Shown piece by piece: positions 6,983 to 7,689 of a stretch of 7,689 nt of DNA. The translations under genes were made by a program, and so were the position numbers. The DNA is taken from assembly GCA_031285215.1 (NCBI GenBank), contig JAITWQ010000045.1:1-7689 (forward strand). Reading direction: 5' to 3'. Source of the DNA: Syntrophobacterales bacterium. Its GTDB lineage: Bacteria; Desulfobacterota; Syntrophia; Syntrophales; JAAYKM01. Each line of letters opens with the position of its first letter. The first letter of the stretch is position 1. The notes below the pieces were generated by a model, which saw only the letters and a program-made list of their open reading frames with translations, ran no database searches and was not told the DNA's origin.

Positions 6983-7002
6983 CCCTCCTATACAGGAGAG
7001 GG
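6983..7002. repeat. Inverted repeat in the rnd / NifU-like intergenic region
   Basis: CTCCT (6985-6989) pairs with AGGAG (6994-6998) around ATAC, extended by CC at 6983-6984 and GG at 7001-7002 if two bases are bulged. It overlaps the predicted -10 of the rnd promoter and would lie in the leader of the NifU-like transcript, so it could be an operator or an mRNA hairpin. Confidence 0.35.
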
Positions 7003-7016
7003 AGAAGAAAAGTCAA
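6987..7016 (-). promoter_or_regulatory. Candidate sigma-70 promoter for rnd
   Basis: On the minus strand TTGACT (7016-7011) and TATAGG (6992-6987) are separated by 18 bases. The -35 has five and the -10 four consensus matches. The predicted start is near 6980, about 50 bases before the rnd ATG. It faces the NifU-like gene's promoter, so each transcript would run across the other's promoter. Confidence 0.4.
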
Positions 7017-7043
7017 TAAAAGCTTTGAGGGTAAAGGGGCGGC

Positions 7044-7508
7044 ATGGAAGATAAATCGCTGGAAACAGTGGCAAAGCTCAAAATGTATTTCAAAGAACGG
7101 GAAGGCGTTGAGTATTCGGATCAGGTCATCCGCCAGGGGCTGGTTCCTTCGCATCGCGGCACTATCGAAAAACCGCAGGGATATGCGGAAATATCCCGTT
7201 CATGCGGGGATGGGATCATTTTCTTTTTGCAGATTCATCAGGATAAAATTATGCGTGCGCGCTTTTTCAGCATGGGCTGCCTTGCCGCTGTCGCCTCAGG
7301 TAACGCCGCCGCTGTAATGGCCGAGGGGAAAGACGTATATGAGGCCTTTGATGTTGATGCACCTGCCATTGCTGATGCTTTGGGCGGGCTGCCGGAGAAG
7401 GAAGATCATTGCGCTGAACTGGCCTGTGAAGCCTTGCGCGAGGCCCTCCGGGATTATCTGACCCATCGCCGGGAGCCATGGAAAAGGGATTATCCCAAAA
7501 AAAAGTAA
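7044..7508 (+). CDS. NifU/IscU-type iron-sulfur cluster scaffold-like protein (154 aa)
   Basis: This belongs to the NifU N-terminal/IscU fold, which assembles Fe-S clusters from desulfurase-derived sulfur and passes them to target proteins. The three ligand cysteines are at the family positions: C54 in SCGDG (with D56), C79 in FFSMGCLAAVASGNAA, and C123 in EDHCAELACEAL (with H122). A fourth cysteine, C128, lies one helical turn later. The usual N-terminal NPRNVG motif of IscU is replaced by VPSHRGTIEKPQGY, so it is a divergent member. It has no C-terminal NifU domain, and ends in a basic tail (KRDYPKKK). The ATG at 7044 is preceded by AAAGGGGCGGC. No cysteine desulfurase or other isc/suf/nif gene is in the window. 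The gene is monocistronic as far as can be seen, divergent from rnd and followed by a terminator. Confidence 0.9.
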   Translation: MEDKSLETVAKLKMYFKEREGVEYSDQVIRQGLVPSHRGTIEKPQGYAEISRSCGDGIIFFLQIHQDKIMRARFFSMGCLAAVASGNAAAVMAEGKDVYEAFDVDAPAIADALGGLPEKEDHCAELACEALREALRDYLTHRREPWKRDYPKKK

Positions 7509-7538
7509 AGCGATTCGCAATAACCATACAAAGAGAGT

Positions 7539-7562
7539 GTCCGCTTTTGCGGGCGCTTTTAT
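7539..7562 (+). terminator. Rho-independent terminator after the NifU-like gene
   Basis: GTCCGC (7539-7544) pairs with GCGGGC (7549-7554) around a TTTT loop, with one G-T wobble, followed by GCTTTTATT. It begins 31 bases after the stop codon. On the opposite strand the same stem is followed by few Ts, so it mainly serves the plus strand. Confidence 0.75.
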
Positions 7563-7564
7563 TA

Positions 7565-7578
7565 TGGCGGGAACGCCA
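7565..7578 (-). terminator. Small hairpin, possible terminator for the leftward gene at the right edge
   Basis: TGGCG (7565-7569) and CGCCA (7574-7578) form a perfect five-base-pair stem with a GGAA loop. On the minus strand it lies 19 bases beyond the stop of the partial reading frame and is followed by TAATAAAA rather than a T-run, so termination is weakly supported. Together with 7539-7562 it would separate two converging genes. Confidence 0.25.
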
Positions 7579-7596
7579 AGGTGAACAACCGCCGTT

Positions 7597-7689
7597 CTAA
7601 ACTTGTTTCATAATCTCTTTCTTCCGGAGATTGCGGGTCAAGCCCGCAACGGCAAACACGGAAATAAAGGTGAGCGGGGCAACAAACTC
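7597..7689 (-). CDS. Possible C-terminal end of a membrane protein entering from the right edge (partial)
   Basis: The minus strand is open from the window edge to a TAG at 7597-7599, giving 30 residues. They begin EFVAPLTFISVFAVAGL and continue TRNLRKKEIMKQV, that is, a hydrophobic helix followed by a basic tail, as expected for the last transmembrane helix of an inner-membrane protein with a cytoplasmic C-terminus. The family cannot be named from so little. The caution is that the middle part is encoded by a REP-like palindrome (7631-7649), which gives residues AGLTRN in this frame, so the open frame might be fortuitous. Gene orientation would be convergent with the NifU-like gene. Confidence 0.45.
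   Translation of the reverse strand, partial: EFVAPLTFISVFAVAGLTRNLRKKEIMKQV
7612..7649. repeat. REP-like palindrome at right end
   Basis: TTGCGGG (7631-7637) and CCCGCAA (7643-7649) are perfect 7-bp inverted repeats around TCAAG. This matches, from memory, the widespread proteobacterial dispersed palindrome ATTGCGGG-TCAAG-CCCGCAAT. An adjoining inverted repeat, AATCTC (7612-7617) with GAGATT (7627-7632), overlaps its left arm by two bases. The copy may lie within the end of a minus-strand coding region. Confidence 0.6.

Noticed and set aside
1..7689. CRISPR array, insertion sequence, tRNA or riboswitch
   Set aside because: No regularly spaced repeats, transposase motifs, cloverleaf or known riboswitch pattern was seen on either strand.

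Overview
This 7.7-kb chromosomal window comes from a Gram-negative-type bacterium. A ZraS/NtrB-like membrane sensor kinase paired with a sigma-54 activator, an RNase D with a single HRDC domain, and palindromes of the common proteobacterial repeat type fit a proteobacterium or Desulfobacterota-like organism. No rRNA or other phylogenetic marker is present, so this assignment is tentative. Most of the window has mid-range GC; sampled 60-base lines gave 47-58%. The block from about 3.7 to 5.9 kb is visibly A/T-richer, with sampled lines at 32-35%.

Layout. (1) Positions 1-115 are noncoding, with stacked palindromes and a possible terminator. (2) Positions 116-3602, minus strand, hold a three-gene cluster read right to left: a 578-aa sensor histidine kinase, a 457-aa NtrC-family response regulator overlapping it by 26 bases, and a 103-aa two-helix membrane protein of unknown function. 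(3) Positions 3691-5908, minus strand, hold an AT-rich pair: a 149-aa helical soluble protein followed by a 570-aa DUF4153-type multi-pass membrane protein. (4) Positions 6079-6930, minus strand, are rnd (RNase D). (5) Positions 7044-7508, plus strand, encode a solo NifU/IscU-like Fe-S scaffold, divergent from rnd across a 113-bp region with candidate promoters in both directions. (6) After the scaffold gene come a Rho-independent terminator, a second hairpin, a REP-like palindrome, and an open minus-strand frame that looks like the C-terminal end of another membrane protein entering from the right edge.

How it fits together. The kinase should sense an envelope signal through a periplasmic region of about 150 residues and phosphorylate Asp53 of the regulator, which then activates sigma-54 promoters. 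No convincing sigma-54 promoter was found inside the window, so its targets probably lie elsewhere, although the adjacent 103-aa gene could be co-transcribed. The DUF4153 pair appears unrelated by composition and may be a horizontally acquired cassette. RNase D and the Fe-S scaffold are housekeeping-type genes. No CRISPR array, tRNA, rRNA, insertion sequence or recognisable defence system was seen. The least explained parts are the AT-rich pair, the 103-aa protein and the coding potential around the right-end palindrome.
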